Shown here piece after piece: positions 1-8,656 of a stretch of DNA of 64,000 bases. The notes beneath the pieces were generated by a model. The model did no database searches. It was not told the origin of the DNA and worked only from the letters and a program-made list of their open reading frames with translations. The DNA is taken from positions 5,263,501 to 5,327,500 of the forward strand of contig NZ_CP013949.1 of the NCBI RefSeq assembly GCF_000296215.2, written 5' to 3'. Numbering within the stretch: position 1 is the stretch's first letter; every line of letters begins with the position of its first letter. The position numbers and the translations under genes were made by a program. Source of the stretch: Bradyrhizobium sp. CCGE-LA001 (lineage in GTDB: Bacteria; Pseudomonadota; Alphaproteobacteria; Rhizobiales; Xanthobacteraceae).

Positions 1-394
1 CGGCCGTCGTTATGAAGGTGATGGTCGCGACCAGTGAGCGCGCCGAGAGGCGGGACAGGCCGCAGACGCCATGGCCGGACGTACAGCCACTGCCCCACAC
101 CGAACCGAAGCCGGTGAGGAATCCCGCGACGATCAAAACGGCCGGCCCGGTCGCGATCGTCTGCGCAGGAAGTCGTCCGGTGACGAGCAGGACCAGCACG
201 GGGGCGGCGACGAGACCGGCGACGAAGGCGAGGCGGCCGGCAAATTCGCCGTCTTCGTAAGGCGGAAACAGCCGCGCCGCGATGCCGCTGACCCCGGCGA
301 TACGTCCGTTCGCCCACATCAGCAGAACGGCGGACACCCCGATCAGCGCGCCGCCCAGGAGCGATGCCATTGGCGTGAAAGGCGTCGCGATCAT
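1..394 (-). CDS. YeeE/YedE family membrane protein, 3' end cut by window edge
   Basis: An open minus-strand frame runs from ATG at 394 to the left window edge without a stop, giving 131 codons. The start has a GGAG ribosome-binding site about 8 nt upstream. The product begins MIATPFTPMASLLGGALIGV and has several hydrophobic segments. It contains the motif GSGCTSGHGVCGLSRLS near residues 100-116, which is the conserved glycine/cysteine signature of the YeeE/YedE (DUF395) family, linked to uptake of reduced sulfur compounds such as thiosulfate. The cysteine-containing loop is the recognisable part. A second half or partner gene is expected to the left of the window. The family call is firm; the substrate is not shown. 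Confidence 0.85.
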   Translation of the reverse strand, partial: MIATPFTPMASLLGGALIGVSAVLLMWANGRIAGVSGIAARLFPPYEDGEFAGRLAFVAGLVAAPVLVLLVTGRLPAQTIATGPAVLIVAGFLTGFGSVWGSGCTSGHGVCGLSRLSARSLVATITFITTA

Positions 395-583
395 CGTGAT
401 TCTCCAGGTCCAGAACAATCCCTGTGCATCCATCGATACGACCAGCGATCGGGCGCACGGATGCTCAACGAGACGTTAATACTACCATTCGAATTGACGC
501 GGCGTCCCAACGGTATTTTCCAATCTTTACGCTAAGCATGACAGTAACGCGGTCTTGGCCCGCGTGAATGGGGATGATGGGAC

Positions 584-1753
584 GTGGTCGACATCGCGCA
601 GCAGGCAGCGATCAATCCGGCATCGGCAAGCGATGCCATGGCCGGCCGCGCGCGCATTCCGCTCACCTCGATCGATGCCGGTCAATGGCGTGCGCTCGCG
701 CAGCGCGCAATCGAGCCGAACGGCTATTACCTGCCCGGCTGGGAGCTCGCCGTCAGCGCGACGGCGCGCGGCCGCACGGATGCGTCGGCGCTCACCGCCT
801 TCGACGCTTCTTCGACGCGGCTGATTGGGCTGATGCCGGTGACTTCGCTCTGGCGCGCCTGGAAGATTCCCCTGCCCGCGCTGGTGAGCGCGCATCCCTA
901 TGGCACGCTGTGCAGCCCGCTGATCGACCGGGACGCCTCCATCGAGGGCGCCGCGCAGCTGTTGCGGCAAGCGCGCGCGGCCGGAGCCCATGCGCTTGTG
1001 CTGAACGACGTCGCGCTCGACGGCGCGGCGATGACCGCGCTCAATCACGTTCTCGATCGCGACGGCCTGAAGCCGCGCGTGCTCAGCTCCTACATCCGCG
1101 CCAGCCTCGATGCGACGCAGGACGGCGATGCGCTGCTACGCGAAGCCCTCGGCGCCCGGAAGCTCAAGGAGCTGCGCCGGCAGCGCCACCGGCTCGAAGA
1201 AAAGGGTCCTGTCGCGTTCGAAATCGCGCGAGGGCGCGACGAGATCGGGCCGGCGCTCGAAACGTTCCTGCAACTTGAGGCCAGCGGCTGGAAGGGCAAG
1301 CGCGGCACCGCGCTGATCCAGCATGCGGGCGATGCCACCTTCATCCGCCGGGCCGTGCCGGCGCTGGCGGAAACCGCGCAAGTCGAGATCATCACGCTTC
1401 GAGCCGGCACGACAGCGGTCGCCGCCGGCATCGTGCTGCGTCACCAGGATCGCGCCTTTTTCTTCAAGCTCGGCATCGACGAGCGCTTTGCAAAATATTC
1501 GCCGGGCGTGCAGCTCACGCTCGACCTCACGCGCCATCTCTGCGCCGATCCGGCCATTACAAGCGCGGATTCGACCGCGAGTGCCGATCATCCCATGATC
1601 AACCCGATCTGGCGCGGACGCTTCGCGATCGGCGACGTGCTGATCCCGCTACGGCGGCACGATCCGGTAGTGGCACTGATTCACGGGGCGCTGGTGGCGC
1701 ACGACGCCGCCTACGCGGCCGCGCGCCGCGCCGTTCGCTTACTTCGCAAATAG
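584..1753 (+). CDS. GNAT/BioF2-like acetyltransferase (CelD-like)
   Basis: A 389-residue soluble protein starting at GTG 584. An in-frame stop at 575-577 excludes any earlier start. The central and C-terminal part, including the LKELRRQRHRLEEKG segment near residue 200, a stretch ending in GTALI, and VQLTLDLTRHLC, matches the BioF2-like acetyltransferase fold found in FemAB/CelD-type proteins. These transfer acyl groups in envelope or polysaccharide metabolism. There are no membrane segments. The gene stands alone, divergent from the YeeE-like gene and convergent with the DsbA-type gene, with only 6 nt between stops. The substrate cannot be inferred from the sequence. Confidence 0.75.
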   Translation: MVDIAQQAAINPASASDAMAGRARIPLTSIDAGQWRALAQRAIEPNGYYLPGWELAVSATARGRTDASALTAFDASSTRLIGLMPVTSLWRAWKIPLPALVSAHPYGTLCSPLIDRDASIEGAAQLLRQARAAGAHALVLNDVALDGAAMTALNHVLDRDGLKPRVLSSYIRASLDATQDGDALLREALGARKLKELRRQRHRLEEKGPVAFEIARGRDEIGPALETFLQLEASGWKGKRGTALIQHAGDATFIRRAVPALAETAQVEIITLRAGTTAVAAGIVLRHQDRAFFFKLGIDERFAKYSPGVQLTLDLTRHLCADPAITSADSTASADHPMINPIWRGRFAIGDVLIPLRRHDPVVALIHGALVAHDAAYAAARRAVRLLRK

Positions 1754-1759
1754 GCCAGC

Positions 1760-2425
1760 TTACTCCGCCGCCTCGGCGTTGATCTCTGCCGAGACCTGGC
1801 GGATGGCGCGGGCGAGCAGGTTCGGATCCTGCGCGCCGGAGACGGCGTATTTCTGAGCGAAGACGTAGGTGGGTACGCCGGAGATGCCCTTCTCGGCGGC
1901 CTCCTGCGCATCGGCCGACACGCGCGCGACATCCTCGTCGGTGGCAAGGCGCTTGCGCACATCTTCGGGGTCGAGACCGATATCGGCAGCCGCCTGCACC
2001 AGCACATTCACGTCGGTGAGGTCGCCGCCGTCGCGGAAATAGAGCTCCATCAGACGCTGCTTCATCTCCGGGGCCTTACCGATCGCCTCGGCCCAGAGGA
2101 TCAGGCGATGGCAATCGGTGGTGTTGGGCTGACGCGCCACCAGCTCGGGCTTATAGATCAGCCCCTCCTCGCCCGCCGCCGCAACGACGCGCCCGGCGAT
2201 GCCCTTGTAGGCTTCGACCGAGCCGAACTTCTGGGTAAGATAGGCCTCGCGGCTGATGCCTTCGCGCGGCACCCACGGATTGAGAAAGAAGGGCCGGAAA
2301 TTGAGCTTGACCGGAACGTCTGGCACAAGCGCCAGCGCGCTTTCGATGCGGTGCTTGCCGATATAACACCAGGGGCACACCACATCGGAGACGACGTCGA
2401 TCTGGAGCGGTTTCAGCGTGCTCAT
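1760..2425 (-). CDS. DsbA-family oxidoreductase (FrnE / 2-hydroxychromene-2-carboxylate isomerase-like)
   Basis: A 221-residue cytoplasmic thioredoxin-fold protein. The start at ATG 2425 is chosen over an upstream in-frame codon because GGAGG lies 8-12 nt before it. The N-terminus carries VVSDVVCPWCYIGKHR, the CPWC active site of the FrnE-like DsbA branch. An alpha-helical insertion follows, and the C-terminal GISGVPTYVFAQKYAVSGAQ contains the cis-proline (GVPT) loop. There is no signal peptide, so a cytosolic thiol-disulfide or isomerase role is likely rather than periplasmic disulfide formation. Confidence 0.9.
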   Translation of the reverse strand: MSTLKPLQIDVVSDVVCPWCYIGKHRIESALALVPDVPVKLNFRPFFLNPWVPREGISREAYLTQKFGSVEAYKGIAGRVVAAAGEEGLIYKPELVARQPNTTDCHRLILWAEAIGKAPEMKQRLMELYFRDGGDLTDVNVLVQAAADIGLDPEDVRKRLATDEDVARVSADAQEAAEKGISGVPTYVFAQKYAVSGAQDPNLLARAIRQVSAEINAEAAE

Positions 2426-2593
2426 GGCGGTGCCTCCTTCGGGCATTCAGCGGGTCCGCCGGAAGATAAGCCGAACCGGAGGCTGCGCAAGCCGCCCGCC
2501 CCGCATGGCTCACGACTTCACCTCTGCGGTTATTGTGAGGGGCCTGCCCTGCTCCGATACTCGCGGCCACGATCGAGCCAGCGGGAGACTGCC

Positions 2594-3394
2594 ATGACAG
2601 CCATTTTCAGGCCAGAAGGCCATCATTTCCGGGCGACGGAGCATGCCGGCGGTCCCTGGTCGCCGGACATGTTGCAGGGAAGCGCCACCACGGCCCTGAT
2701 GGCCCGCGAGGTCGAGCGGCTCGCGACCCAATCAGGCTTTGCGGTGCGGCGCCTGACTTTCGACCTGTGGCGACCGGCGGGCCTGCGGGCCTTCAAGACC
2801 GCAACTGAATGGCTGCGCGACGGCCGCAAGGCCAAGACCGTGCAGGTGCGGCTGATGGACGGCGAAACCGAGATCGGCCGCTGCACGGCGCTGCTGACGG
2901 CGCAGGGCGGCGAGTCGCCGCCTAATCCGTTCGCCGGGCCAGCGGCGCCAGAGAAGGCGCCGGAGGACGGAAGCCCGCCGCCGGCCTTCGCGCAGAAATG
3001 GAGCCGCTATTTCCAGAACGTCTCGGTGCGGCTGATCGAGGGCGCGCTGGAAAATCCAGGCCCTGCGGCCGCCTGGATGCGGCTCGACGCGGCATTGGTC
3101 GAAGGCGAGCCGAACACGCCGATGCTCCAGGCCGTGCAGGCCGCGGACTTTTCCAGCGGCGTCGCGCAGATCGTCGACATGCGCAGCTGGACCTTCATCA
3201 ACCCCGAGATCAGCCTCTATTTCTTCCGTCCGCCGGAGGGCGATTGGATCCTGATCCGCGCCGCGACCCGCGTCGGCGCCAATGGCGCGGGCCTCACCAC
3301 GGCAACGCTGAGCGACCGCAAAGGTCCGTTCGCGGAGGTGATGCAGGCGATGACCTTCGAGCGGCGCGAGGCCGCGCAGGCTCAGGCGTCCTGA
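2594..3394 (+). CDS. Acyl-CoA thioesterase-like (TesB/4HBT hot-dog fold) protein
   Basis: A 266-residue protein read from ATG 2594, preceded by a GGGAG-type ribosome-binding site. The sequence has two hot-dog-like halves. The N-terminal half contains GPWSPDMLQGSATTALMAREVE and LTFDLWRPAG, and the C-terminal half contains DFSSGVAQIVDMRSWTFINPEISLYFFRPPEGDWILIRA. This layout is typical of acyl-CoA thioesterase double hot-dog proteins found near fatty-acid metabolism genes. The 3' end overlaps the stop region of the convergent XRE regulator by 13 nt. Chain-length preference cannot be told from sequence. Confidence 0.8.
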   Translation: MTAIFRPEGHHFRATEHAGGPWSPDMLQGSATTALMAREVERLATQSGFAVRRLTFDLWRPAGLRAFKTATEWLRDGRKAKTVQVRLMDGETEIGRCTALLTAQGGESPPNPFAGPAAPEKAPEDGSPPPAFAQKWSRYFQNVSVRLIEGALENPGPAAAWMRLDAALVEGEPNTPMLQAVQAADFSSGVAQIVDMRSWTFINPEISLYFFRPPEGDWILIRAATRVGANGAGLTTATLSDRKGPFAEVMQAMTFERREAAQAQAS

Positions 3395-4206
3395 GCGGCA
3401 AGTGCGATCAGCGTCGCTTCGGACGCGGCATCAACAGGCATGAACATCTCGACGCGGAGCTCCTGGAGCGTCACGTCCTGCGGCGTGCCGAGCGTCAGGA
3501 CCGCGCCGATCAGGCCGATGCCGATCTCGCCCCTGCGCAGCCGCACCTCGCAGAGCGGCCCCGGCACGGCGTTGTCCTCGAGCTGAGGCGCAGGTAAATC
3601 CGGCAAGCGCATCAAGTCGCGCCAGGTCGATTGCAGGGCGTCGTCGAGCGGCGCGGCCATGGCTTCATGGCGCGCCCGCGACAGCAGCGCTGCCGCAACG
3701 ATCGGCCAGTTCTCGACGAATGGCTTGAGCTCGTTCGGCGCAAGGAACATGCGCATGTGGTTGAGCGGGCGCTGCATGCGCTCGGGCCCGAGCAGCATGG
3801 TCATCAGGCGTGTGGCGGCGCGATTGGCCTGCTTCACGTTCCAGCGCCGGTCGGTCACGATGGCAGGGAACGGATCGTGCCGTCGCAGCAGGAGATCGAT
3901 GGCGCGCCGCGCATCGGCGAGCTCCGGCGCGGCGAGATCGCGCTCGCCATATTGCCGCGCGAAGCCGCCGGCCTCGAGCAACGCGTTGCGGTCGCGCAGC
4001 GACAGATCGAGCGCTGAGGCGAGCTGGAGCAGGATGTCCCGGCTGGCCGCCGCCTTGGCCGTCTCGACGTGGCTGAGATGCTTGACCGAGATGCCGGCCT
4101 CGAACGCCAGCTCCGCCTGACTCAATGCACGGCGCATGCGCCAGGCGCGCAAGAGATCGCCGACCGGATTGGCCGGCCGCAACGGCCGGGAGGATCGTGT
4201 ATCCAT
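3382..4206 (-). CDS. XRE-family regulator with MmyB-like ligand-binding domain (copy 2)
   Basis: A 274-residue protein. Residues about 15-70 form a Cro/C1 helix-turn-helix (GDLLRAWRMRRALSQAELAF, then ISVKHLSHVETAKAAASRD). The C-terminal part matches the MmyB-like regulator ligand-binding domain: the ERDLAAPEL region, RHDPFPAIVTDRRWNVKQAN, and the closing PQDVTLQELRVEMFMPVD. It lies 53 nt downstream of a paralogous regulator with the same layout, so the two look like a tandem duplication. The 3' end overlaps the convergent thioesterase gene. The ligand is unknown. Confidence 0.88.
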   Translation of the reverse strand: MDTRSSRPLRPANPVGDLLRAWRMRRALSQAELAFEAGISVKHLSHVETAKAAASRDILLQLASALDLSLRDRNALLEAGGFARQYGERDLAAPELADARRAIDLLLRRHDPFPAIVTDRRWNVKQANRAATRLMTMLLGPERMQRPLNHMRMFLAPNELKPFVENWPIVAAALLSRARHEAMAAPLDDALQSTWRDLMRLPDLPAPQLEDNAVPGPLCEVRLRRGEIGIGLIGAVLTLGTPQDVTLQELRVEMFMPVDAASEATLIALAAQDA

Positions 4207-4259
4207 CCGCCGATTATGCGAGCGCCGCTGCGCGCTGTAAACGCCGCTAGGAAAGCCAG

Positions 4260-5081
4260 TTAGGAAAGGCTCGCCGCCATCTGCTTCAGCCGTTCCGCGG
4301 TGCGCTCGTCCGCCGGGAAGAAGGTCTCCAGCGCCAGCTCCGACAGGGTGATGTCGACGGGCGTGCCGAACACCATGGTGGTGGAGAAGAAGCTCAGGAT
4401 CTCGCTTCCGTGTCGCAGCTTGAAAGGGATCGCGACATTGTCGCTCGACAGCGGCGCCGACCGCGCCGGCATGGGATAGCTCTTGAGATCGTTGTAGAGC
4501 TTGATCAATTCAGGATCGGCCGTCGCCTCGCATTGCCGATGCAGCCGCTCCAGGAGATGCCCGCACCATTCCGCGAGGTTGACCGTGCGCGGGGCCAGCG
4601 CCTCGGGATGGAAGGCGAGCCGCAGCACGTTGACGGGCTGGCCGAGCAGATGCTGCGGGATGCCGTCGAGCAGCGGAGCAACCATGCGGTTGGCGGAGAC
4701 CAGATTCCAGTGCCGGTCCACCGCGAGTGCGGGATTGGGCTCATGCGCCTTCAGGACGAGGTCGATCGCCTGGCGGGCTGATTTCAAGGCAGGATCCTCC
4801 AGCGGACGCTGCTGGAAGGCCGGCGCGTAGCCCGCGGCCACCAGCAGCACGTTGCGTTCACGCAAGGGCACGTCGAGGCGTTCGGCGAGCCTCAGCACCA
4901 TGTCGCGCGAGGGCGCGGCACGGCCGGTCTCGACGAAGCTCAGATGCCGCGCCGAGATCTCCGCTTCGCCGGCGAGATCGAGCTGGCTCATGCGGCGGCG
5001 CTGCCGCCATTCGCGCAAATGGTCGCCGATATGGACCGGCTGGCTGCGTTCGGTGCGTGCGGTGGATGCATGTGCGTTCAT
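4260..5081 (-). CDS. XRE-family regulator with MmyB-like ligand-binding domain (copy 1)
   Basis: A 273-residue protein, start taken at ATG 5081; a TTG two codons earlier is less likely. The N-terminal helix-turn-helix reads GDHLREWRQRRRMSQLDLAG, followed by ISARHLSFVETGRAAPSRDM. The C-terminal MmyB-like domain includes LVLKAHEPNPALAVDRHWN and ends GTPVDITLSELALETFFPADE. It is closely paralogous to the next gene downstream. It is divergent from a small membrane-protein pair starting at 5183, which are candidate targets through the 101-nt shared intergenic region. Confidence 0.88.
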   Translation of the reverse strand: MNAHASTARTERSQPVHIGDHLREWRQRRRMSQLDLAGEAEISARHLSFVETGRAAPSRDMVLRLAERLDVPLRERNVLLVAAGYAPAFQQRPLEDPALKSARQAIDLVLKAHEPNPALAVDRHWNLVSANRMVAPLLDGIPQHLLGQPVNVLRLAFHPEALAPRTVNLAEWCGHLLERLHRQCEATADPELIKLYNDLKSYPMPARSAPLSSDNVAIPFKLRHGSEILSFFSTTMVFGTPVDITLSELALETFFPADERTAERLKQMAASLS

Positions 5082-5182
5082 GACCAAAAACCTAGCATGC
5101 GGATTTCGGTGCTTCCATTACCAGCGAGGTAATCGAATTCCCCCTCGCGCCGGCTCATCTTCCATCACGATAGGAGATGACC

Positions 5183-5413
5183 ATGATCGCGCTGCTGCTC
5201 TACCGGACCATCGCAGACCACGTCCTGCCCTGGGCCGTGGCTTTCGCAACCCGCATGCTGGCGCGGAGCCTCAACATGCCCGAGCCGCTCGTGCATTCGA
5301 CCGGTGACTACGTCGTCGCGCAGGTCGTCGCCTTCGAGCATGGCGTCGGCAAGAGCCTCTGCCCGTTCCGCCTCGCCCGCATCGTCCGCGCTTGGTGGCG
5401 CGGCGTGCGCTGA
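5183..5413 (+). CDS. Small hypothetical protein
   Basis: A predicted 76-residue protein beginning MIALLLYRTIADHVLPWAVA. ATG 5183 is preferred to ATG 5177 because AGGAG sits 6 nt before it. The sequence has an amphipathic N-terminus and a basic C-terminus (FRLARIVRAWWRGVR). No family is recognised. It lies 33 nt upstream of a four-helix membrane protein on the same strand and is divergent from an XRE regulator, so a small operon controlled by that regulator is possible. Confidence 0.55.
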   Translation: MIALLLYRTIADHVLPWAVAFATRMLARSLNMPEPLVHSTGDYVVAQVVAFEHGVGKSLCPFRLARIVRAWWRGVR

Positions 5414-5446
5414 CGTCCCTTCCCACCTCAACCAAGGAGAACCACG

Positions 5447-5845
5447 ATGATCGAAGCCTCCACTTTCCTGCGCCGTGCACTCTTCGCCGACGCCGTCTTC
5501 AGCGGCGTCGCCGCGCTCGGCTTCACTTTCGGCGCAAGCGCGTTCGGCGCGCTGTTCAGCCTGCCCGAGGTGCTGCTGCGCGAAGCCGGCCTGTTCCTGA
5601 TCGCCTACACCGCGCTGGTGGGCTGGCTCGCCGCACGCGCGTCCGTTCCCAGGGCGCTCGTGCTGCTGGTCGTGATCGGCAATGCGGCCTGGACAATCGG
5701 CAGTATCGCGCTGCTGCTTTCGGGCGCGGTGTCGCCGAATGTTGCCGGCGTGCTGATGGTCGTGGCACAGGCGATTGCGACCGGCGTATTCGCCGAGCTG
5801 CAATATGTGGGATTGCGGAAGAGCGGGAGCGTCGTGGCGGCGTAG
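5447..5845 (+). CDS. Small integral membrane protein, four predicted helices
   Basis: A 132-residue hydrophobic protein with four likely transmembrane segments: ALFADAVFSGVAALGFTFGA, LFLIAYTALVGWLAARA, ALVLLVVIGNAAWTIGSIAL and NVAGVLMVVAQAIATGVFAE. A strong AAGGAG precedes ATG 5447. It follows the small gene at 5183 and the two could be cotranscribed. I recognise no precise function. The pattern resembles uncharacterised alphaproteobacterial four-helix membrane proteins. Confidence 0.75.
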   Translation: MIEASTFLRRALFADAVFSGVAALGFTFGASAFGALFSLPEVLLREAGLFLIAYTALVGWLAARASVPRALVLLVVIGNAAWTIGSIALLLSGAVSPNVAGVLMVVAQAIATGVFAELQYVGLRKSGSVVAA

Positions 5846-5918
5846 CTAGACCCGCTCACCACGCGCAGTCGTCGCCCGGCTCGGCCGGGCGACCGACTAT
5901 TCCAGAAAATGCCTAAGC

Positions 5919-6485
5919 TCAGGCTCGCGCGCGTCCGTTCGCCTTGGCGAAGGTGTGACCGTTGAGCTTCTTCTTTTTGGCGGCCTTGTTCTTGGGGCTC
6001 GTCGCGCCCGCCTTCTTGGCCTTGCGCGCCTTCACCTTGGCGGCTTCCGCCCGCGCCTCGGCGCGCAGCTTCTTGCGCTTCTTCTCACAGGAGTCGCACT
6101 TGCAGCCGATCGGCTTCAAATAGGCTTTGAAATAGTCGGTGCCGTAATCGTAGTTGATCTCGTCGCCGGGCTCGATGTTCCTGATCGCGCGGATGAAGAC
6201 CTTGCGCTCACGCGGGCGGACGTCGGATTCCGCGTTGGGACGGCAGGAATGGTTGATGTAGCGGGCGAGGTTCTTGCGCACCGAGCCGTCGATGGTCCAG
6301 CGCCCGTTGAGCTCGAACAGATATTTGTTCTCGATCTCGTCATGCGCCGGAATCCTGGAATCCAGGATCGGTCCGAAATAGCGGATGATCCGGGTCCCCT
6401 TCTTGATCGGCTTGGTGGCGAAGAGGCCGAGCCCGGTCTTGGAGCGGCCGACGCGATAGGGTTTGTTCGTGGATGTGGCTGGCAT
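5919..6485 (-). CDS. SET-domain protein lysine methyltransferase with post-SET cysteines and Lys/Ala-rich tail
   Basis: A 188-residue protein whose first 135 residues form a compact SET domain. Visible features are the N-terminal SKTGLGLFATKPIKKGT stretch, YINHSC at residues 76-81, GDEINYDYG at 107-115 (catalytic tyrosine region), and a post-SET zinc-binding CKCDSC at 128-133. The remaining roughly 50 residues are a highly basic tail rich in Lys and Ala, which may bind nucleic acid or be modified itself. SET enzymes use S-adenosylmethionine to methylate lysines. In bacteria their substrates are mostly unknown. A histone-H1-like Lys-rich protein is encoded 0.8 kb away (7253-7876). Confidence 0.93.
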   Translation of the reverse strand: MPATSTNKPYRVGRSKTGLGLFATKPIKKGTRIIRYFGPILDSRIPAHDEIENKYLFELNGRWTIDGSVRKNLARYINHSCRPNAESDVRPRERKVFIRAIRNIEPGDEINYDYGTDYFKAYLKPIGCKCDSCEKKRKKLRAEARAEAAKVKARKAKKAGATSPKNKAAKKKKLNGHTFAKANGRARA

Positions 6486-6650
6486 GATCAGAGGGAACGA
6501 GGACGCGAACGAGGCCGGAACGGCTTAAAGCGAAGCCGCTCTTCTAGAACGATTCCGCGCCGCTGTCAGGTGTCCGGCGGCGTTGATTGAACCTTGCCCA
6601 CAATCAAGGCGTCTGATGGGACGGAGTTCCAGCCGCACCGAAGCGTCATC

Positions 6651-7256
6651 ATGATCCGTATTACCGCTCTCTCCCTCACGGCGCTGCTGATCTGCGCCGG
6701 CCTCGGCTGCGCCCACGCCCAATCGGTGGGCAGCAGCTACACCTCGTCGGCGCCGAAGGATTGCCGCCCGGTCGGCAAGCCCAGCGAGCTCGACGGTAGC
6801 ACCACGCGCGTGTGCCCGGGCAAGGACGGCCTGATGGTGCTGATCGCCGAGGACGATCTGCGCGAAATCGTCTCGGTCGGCCGCAACCACAAGCAGGCGG
6901 CCAAGGAACCGGCGGCCAATGTCTGGTTCGCACCGTTCAATTCATCGGAAAACACCGTGGAATGGCGCAGCTCGGACGCCAAGCCGTTTGCGATCATCCA
7001 GCGCTGGCACATCGCCGACAATGGCGATCCCGACAAGCAGGGACGGCCAAACACCAAGGCCATGCTGGTGGTGACCCGGCTGCCCCCAGGCCCGGTCTGC
7101 CACGTCGCCTATGTCGATGCCATCGCCAACCCGACCGCCAATGAGCTCGCCCGCAAGGCCGCCGACGATTTCGCCCGCGGCTTCACCTGCGGCAAGGATC
7201 AGGTGAAGGTCATCGGCGCGCCCGGCCGCGCCGTCGAGCTGGCGACGATGCGCTAG
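6651..7256 (+). CDS. Exported hypothetical protein
   Basis: A 201-residue protein with a signal peptide (MIRITALSLTALLICAGLGC followed by AHA). The start at ATG 6651 is chosen to place the signal sequence at the N-terminus; an earlier in-frame start would add 19 unsupported residues. The mature part contains a few cysteines (DCRPVG, RVCPG, GPVCHVAY, GFTCGKD) that could form disulfides. No family is recognised. Its stop overlaps the stop of the convergent lysine-rich gene by 4 nt. Confidence 0.8.
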   Translation: MIRITALSLTALLICAGLGCAHAQSVGSSYTSSAPKDCRPVGKPSELDGSTTRVCPGKDGLMVLIAEDDLREIVSVGRNHKQAAKEPAANVWFAPFNSSENTVEWRSSDAKPFAIIQRWHIADNGDPDKQGRPNTKAMLVVTRLPPGPVCHVAYVDAIANPTANELARKAADDFARGFTCGKDQVKVIGAPGRAVELATMR

Positions 7257-7876
7257 CCTCTCGCCTTGGTGCGCCGATAGCGTGCCAGGAGGCGCTCGCC
7301 CTTCGCCGCGATGCGCCGTGCCGCTGCCACCGTCCTCGGAACTGGCTCGCCCCAGGCATGTGCGGAGAGCGCGTGCCGGGTCGGACGCCCCTTGGCATCG
7401 ACCAGCGGCGGCAGCTTCGCGCGGCCATAGAAGCGCACGGCCCAACTGCCCTTGCGACGCATCTCCTGCGGCGTCATCTCCGACGCTTTCTTGGTGACGC
7501 CGGGCCGCAGATGCGCGCCCTGCTTGCGTGCGAACGCCTTGCGGCCCGCGGCGGTCAGGCCGCCACGCGGGTCTTTTTCTTTGGCCGAAGCGCGACGCTT
7601 AGCCTTTGCGGCTGTCTTCGCTGTCCGCTTTCGGGTCTTCTTCGCCGACTTCTTCGTGGATTTTTTAGCCTTTGAAGATTTGGCTTTCGATTTCGACTTA
7701 GACGTTTTCTTCGCTGCCATGCGCATGTTGTCCACGAGGTTGGGATAGCGGCGGCCGGCACGGCGGGCACGCTTCTTCGCGGCCGACTTCTGCGCGGGAC
7801 TGAGATGCTTGGACGCCTTGCCCGCTCGCTTGCGCGGGTTTTGGCGTTTCCAGGGAGCGCGGGACGATTTTGCCAT
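7253..7876 (-). CDS. Lys/Ala-rich histone-H1-like protein with C-terminal DUF6321-like domain
   Basis: A 207-residue very basic protein. Residues about 50-100 are a low-complexity run of Lys, Ser, Ala and Arg (AAKKTSKSKSKAKSSKAKK, then KRTAKTAAKAKRRASAKEK), like histone H1 tails or bacterial H1-like proteins. The second half is globular: KDPRGGLTAAGRKAFARKQ, then LRPGVTKKASEMTPQEMRRK, GSWAVRFYGR and KGRPTRHALSAHAWGEP. This resembles the DUF6321 family. Nucleic-acid binding is likely by composition. It is convergent with the exported protein gene, and the SET methyltransferase gene lies just beyond. Confidence 0.85.
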   Translation of the reverse strand: MAKSSRAPWKRQNPRKRAGKASKHLSPAQKSAAKKRARRAGRRYPNLVDNMRMAAKKTSKSKSKAKSSKAKKSTKKSAKKTRKRTAKTAAKAKRRASAKEKDPRGGLTAAGRKAFARKQGAHLRPGVTKKASEMTPQEMRRKGSWAVRFYGRAKLPPLVDAKGRPTRHALSAHAWGEPVPRTVAAARRIAAKGERLLARYRRTKARG

Positions 7877-7919
7877 GCGGCGTCAACGCCTCAGCATGGC
7901 AAGGGTTGCGTCCGCGGCG

Positions 7920-8636
7920 TCAGGGACCAGGCTTCCCCGCCACGGGCGCCGTCAGCATCGCCTCGAGCAGCCGTTCGGCGCTGGTCCCTTCAGGCAGTCG
8001 CCCCAGAATGTCCTTCAGCCGGCCGTCGAGCAGCAGCATGGTGAAGCCGTGCACCATCGACCAGGCGCGCGCGATCGCGGCGCCCTGGTTGAGCGTCAGC
8101 GCATCTTCGCTGATCTGCTCCTGTCGCATCGCGCCAATGGCGTTCGCCAGTCCGGCGAAGGAGGCTTCGGCAGCCTCGTGCAGCGAGGGTCTCGAATAAT
8201 CGAGCCGCTCGGTGCGGAACATGATGCCGTACATGCCGGGATGCGCCTGCGCATAGGCGACATAGGCCTTCGGCCTCGCCAGCGCGCGTTCGAGCGGCAT
8301 CGTGGCGGCATCGCAGGCCGAGGCCATCGCGGTGTTGAACTGACGGAAGCCGACGGCGGCGAGCTCGCTGAGAAGCCCGGTGAGATCGCCGAAATGATGC
8401 GTCGGCGCGGCATGCGAGACGCCCGCCTCGCGGGCCACCGCGCGCAATGTCAGGCCGGCAAGCCCGTCTCGCTCCAGCACCCGCTCGGCGGCCTGGAGCA
8501 GCGCCTCGCGCAAAGCGCCGTGATGATAGGGGGTCTCGGTCTTCGCAGCCGCGGGGCGATGCGCAGGACGCACCCGCGTGTTCGCGGCCATCTTTTTCGG
8601 ATTGCGCGGGGTCCGCGCCGTTTCGCTCTTGCCCAT
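7920..8636 (-). CDS. TetR/AcrR-family repressor with WHG-type C-terminal domain
   Basis: A 238-residue protein from ATG 8636. After a basic leader, residues about 37-85 form the TetR DNA-binding domain (YHHGALREALLQAAERVLER, LTLRAVAREAGVSHAAPTHH). The ligand domain contains AYAQAHPGMYGIMFRTERLD and the ARAWSMVHGFTMLLLDGRL segment, typical of the TetR_C_33/WHG group. It is divergent from a carotenoid oxygenase gene. The 106-nt intergenic region holds a perfect GTAAAGAT palindrome and a second imperfect copy, so it probably represses both itself and the oxygenase. Confidence 0.92.
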   Translation of the reverse strand: MGKSETARTPRNPKKMAANTRVRPAHRPAAAKTETPYHHGALREALLQAAERVLERDGLAGLTLRAVAREAGVSHAAPTHHFGDLTGLLSELAAVGFRQFNTAMASACDAATMPLERALARPKAYVAYAQAHPGMYGIMFRTERLDYSRPSLHEAAEASFAGLANAIGAMRQEQISEDALTLNQGAAIARAWSMVHGFTMLLLDGRLKDILGRLPEGTSAERLLEAMLTAPVAGKPGP

Positions 8637-8656
8637 GGGACAAGCTATATGACGCA

